DNA of 14,637 nucleotides from assembly GCA_002394465.1 (NCBI GenBank), contig DGTU01000089.1:1-14637 (forward strand), read 5' to 3'. The stretch is from Treponema sp. UBA4328. GTDB lineage: Bacteria; Spirochaetota; Spirochaetia; Treponematales; Treponemataceae. Positions 14,155 through 14,637 of the stretch are shown in pieces. Below the pieces are notes generated by a model that saw only the letters and a list, made by a program, of their open reading frames with translations, did no database searches and was not told the origin of the DNA. The first letter of the stretch is position 1; each line of letters starts with the position of its first letter. Both the position numbers and the translations under genes were made by a program.

Positions 14155-14637
14155 TCAGATATAATAAATATCCCAATCATTATTCTTTTTGAAAATAATG
14201 TCATTATAAAGTCTACTGTTGAAAACTGTATTGGTGATGTTTGCAGTTTTGTCGAAAGAGTATTTATTTTCATCGCTTTGAAATATTCCAGTGTTATCAT
14301 CGACATATTGGAAATGAAGCAATGCCTTTTTGATAAACTCAGAGTTCAAACTCAAATCAGCAAAACAGAAATAATAGTTATCTTTCATCTCGATTTTATC
14401 CAGATCAGATTCCAAAATAGTATTGTGTAAAAACAGATTGTTTTTGGAAGTTATTAATTTGAGATGCTTATACGGATAGTCAATTGAGTGAAAATGATTT
14501 TGAATTTCTGTTATGTCTTTTAAATCATCCAGTTTATAGAATAACACGATATGCTTTAAATCCGGAATGTATTTGAAATTGAGTGCATCTAAAATCTGTC
14601 TGAATCTGTTGGAGTATGTGTGATTTTCCAAAACGTT
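14155..14637 (-). CDS. C-terminal part of a probable glycosyltransferase (partial)
   Basis: The frame is open to the right edge, so the gene starts beyond the window; 160 residues and a TGA stop are visible. The TTG at 14631 is not a believable start. The visible N-terminal part reads NVLENHTYSNRFRQILDAL. The HTY-x2-RF-x-QIL pattern recalls the end of CgeB-type glycosyltransferase domains. It is followed by a stretch (PDLKHIVLFYKLDDLKDI, then HFHSIDYPYKHLKLIT) that resembles the start of a family 2 glycosyltransferase domain. The remainder (CFADLSLNSEFIKKALLHFQ) is consistent with a shortened GT2-like region, but the usual DxD motif is not visible. The assignment rests on weak pattern memory. 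GC is low, as in the neighbouring gene. Confidence 0.45.
   Translation of the reverse strand, partial: NVLENHTYSNRFRQILDALNFKYIPDLKHIVLFYKLDDLKDITEIQNHFHSIDYPYKHLKLITSKNNLFLHNTILESDLDKIEMKDNYYFCFADLSLNSEFIKKALLHFQYVDDNTGIFQSDENKYSFDKTANITNTVFNSRLYNDIIFKKNNDWDIYYI

Noticed and set aside
1..14637. CRISPR array, insertion sequence, prophage or toxin-antitoxin pair
   Set aside because: No spaced direct repeats, terminal inverted repeats with a transposase, phage genes or small paired frames with such motifs were seen.

Overview
The window looks like a chromosomal segment of a free-living or gut-type Treponema (Spirochaetota). The reasons are the gene set and order (murG-cvpA-holB-NtrB/NtrC-like pair; flgF-flgG-rod-binding protein), the ATGA-type overlaps, strong AGGAG ribosome sites and moderate GC content. 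The genus is my inference; I recall a similar murG-to-atoC run in T. pallidum (around TP0519-TP0523) but could not check it.

Layout. Positions 1-220 hold the C-terminal end of a CaCA-family Na+/Ca2+ exchanger with its terminator. Positions 289-435 are a compact tRNA-Phe unit with promoter and terminator; its T-loop carries an odd C at position 55. Positions 442-1523 are a single-gene unit for a secreted, beta-barrel-like protein. A perfect 9-bp palindrome of REP type (1531-1553) separates it from a tight five-gene operon (1599-6985): murG, cvpA, a holB-like clamp-loader subunit with an inserted stretch, a soluble PAS histidine kinase and a sigma-54 activator response regulator. No intergenic space exceeds a few bases, so peptidoglycan synthesis, replication and a two-component system are apparently co-transcribed.

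On the minus strand (10145 down to 6989) lie a membrane-anchored GGDEF(degenerate)-EAL protein, a glgC of cyanobacterial/plant-like character and a small J-domain protein. The EAL gene is divergent from a flagellar rod operon flgF-flgG-flgJ-like (10295-12468), and a good sigma-28-type promoter sits in the shared 149-bp intergenic region. This places a probable c-di-GMP phosphodiesterase back to back with motility genes and upstream of a glycogen gene.

From 12490 to the end the DNA becomes clearly more AT-rich. It carries, on the minus strand, a GT-C (GT39-like) membrane glycosyltransferase and the C-terminal part of what looks like a large glycosyltransferase. This is the most accessory-looking part and may be the edge of a surface-glycan locus.

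No stretch over 300 bases lacks a gene; the longest gaps (221-507 and 13921-14154) are described by the tRNA, promoter and terminator entries. I saw no CRISPR array, insertion sequence or phage gene. I do not see a clearly new multi-gene system; the best leads are the tRNA-Phe C55, the apparently leaderless murG, the holB-like insertion, the divergent EAL/flagellar promoters and the AT-rich glycan genes.
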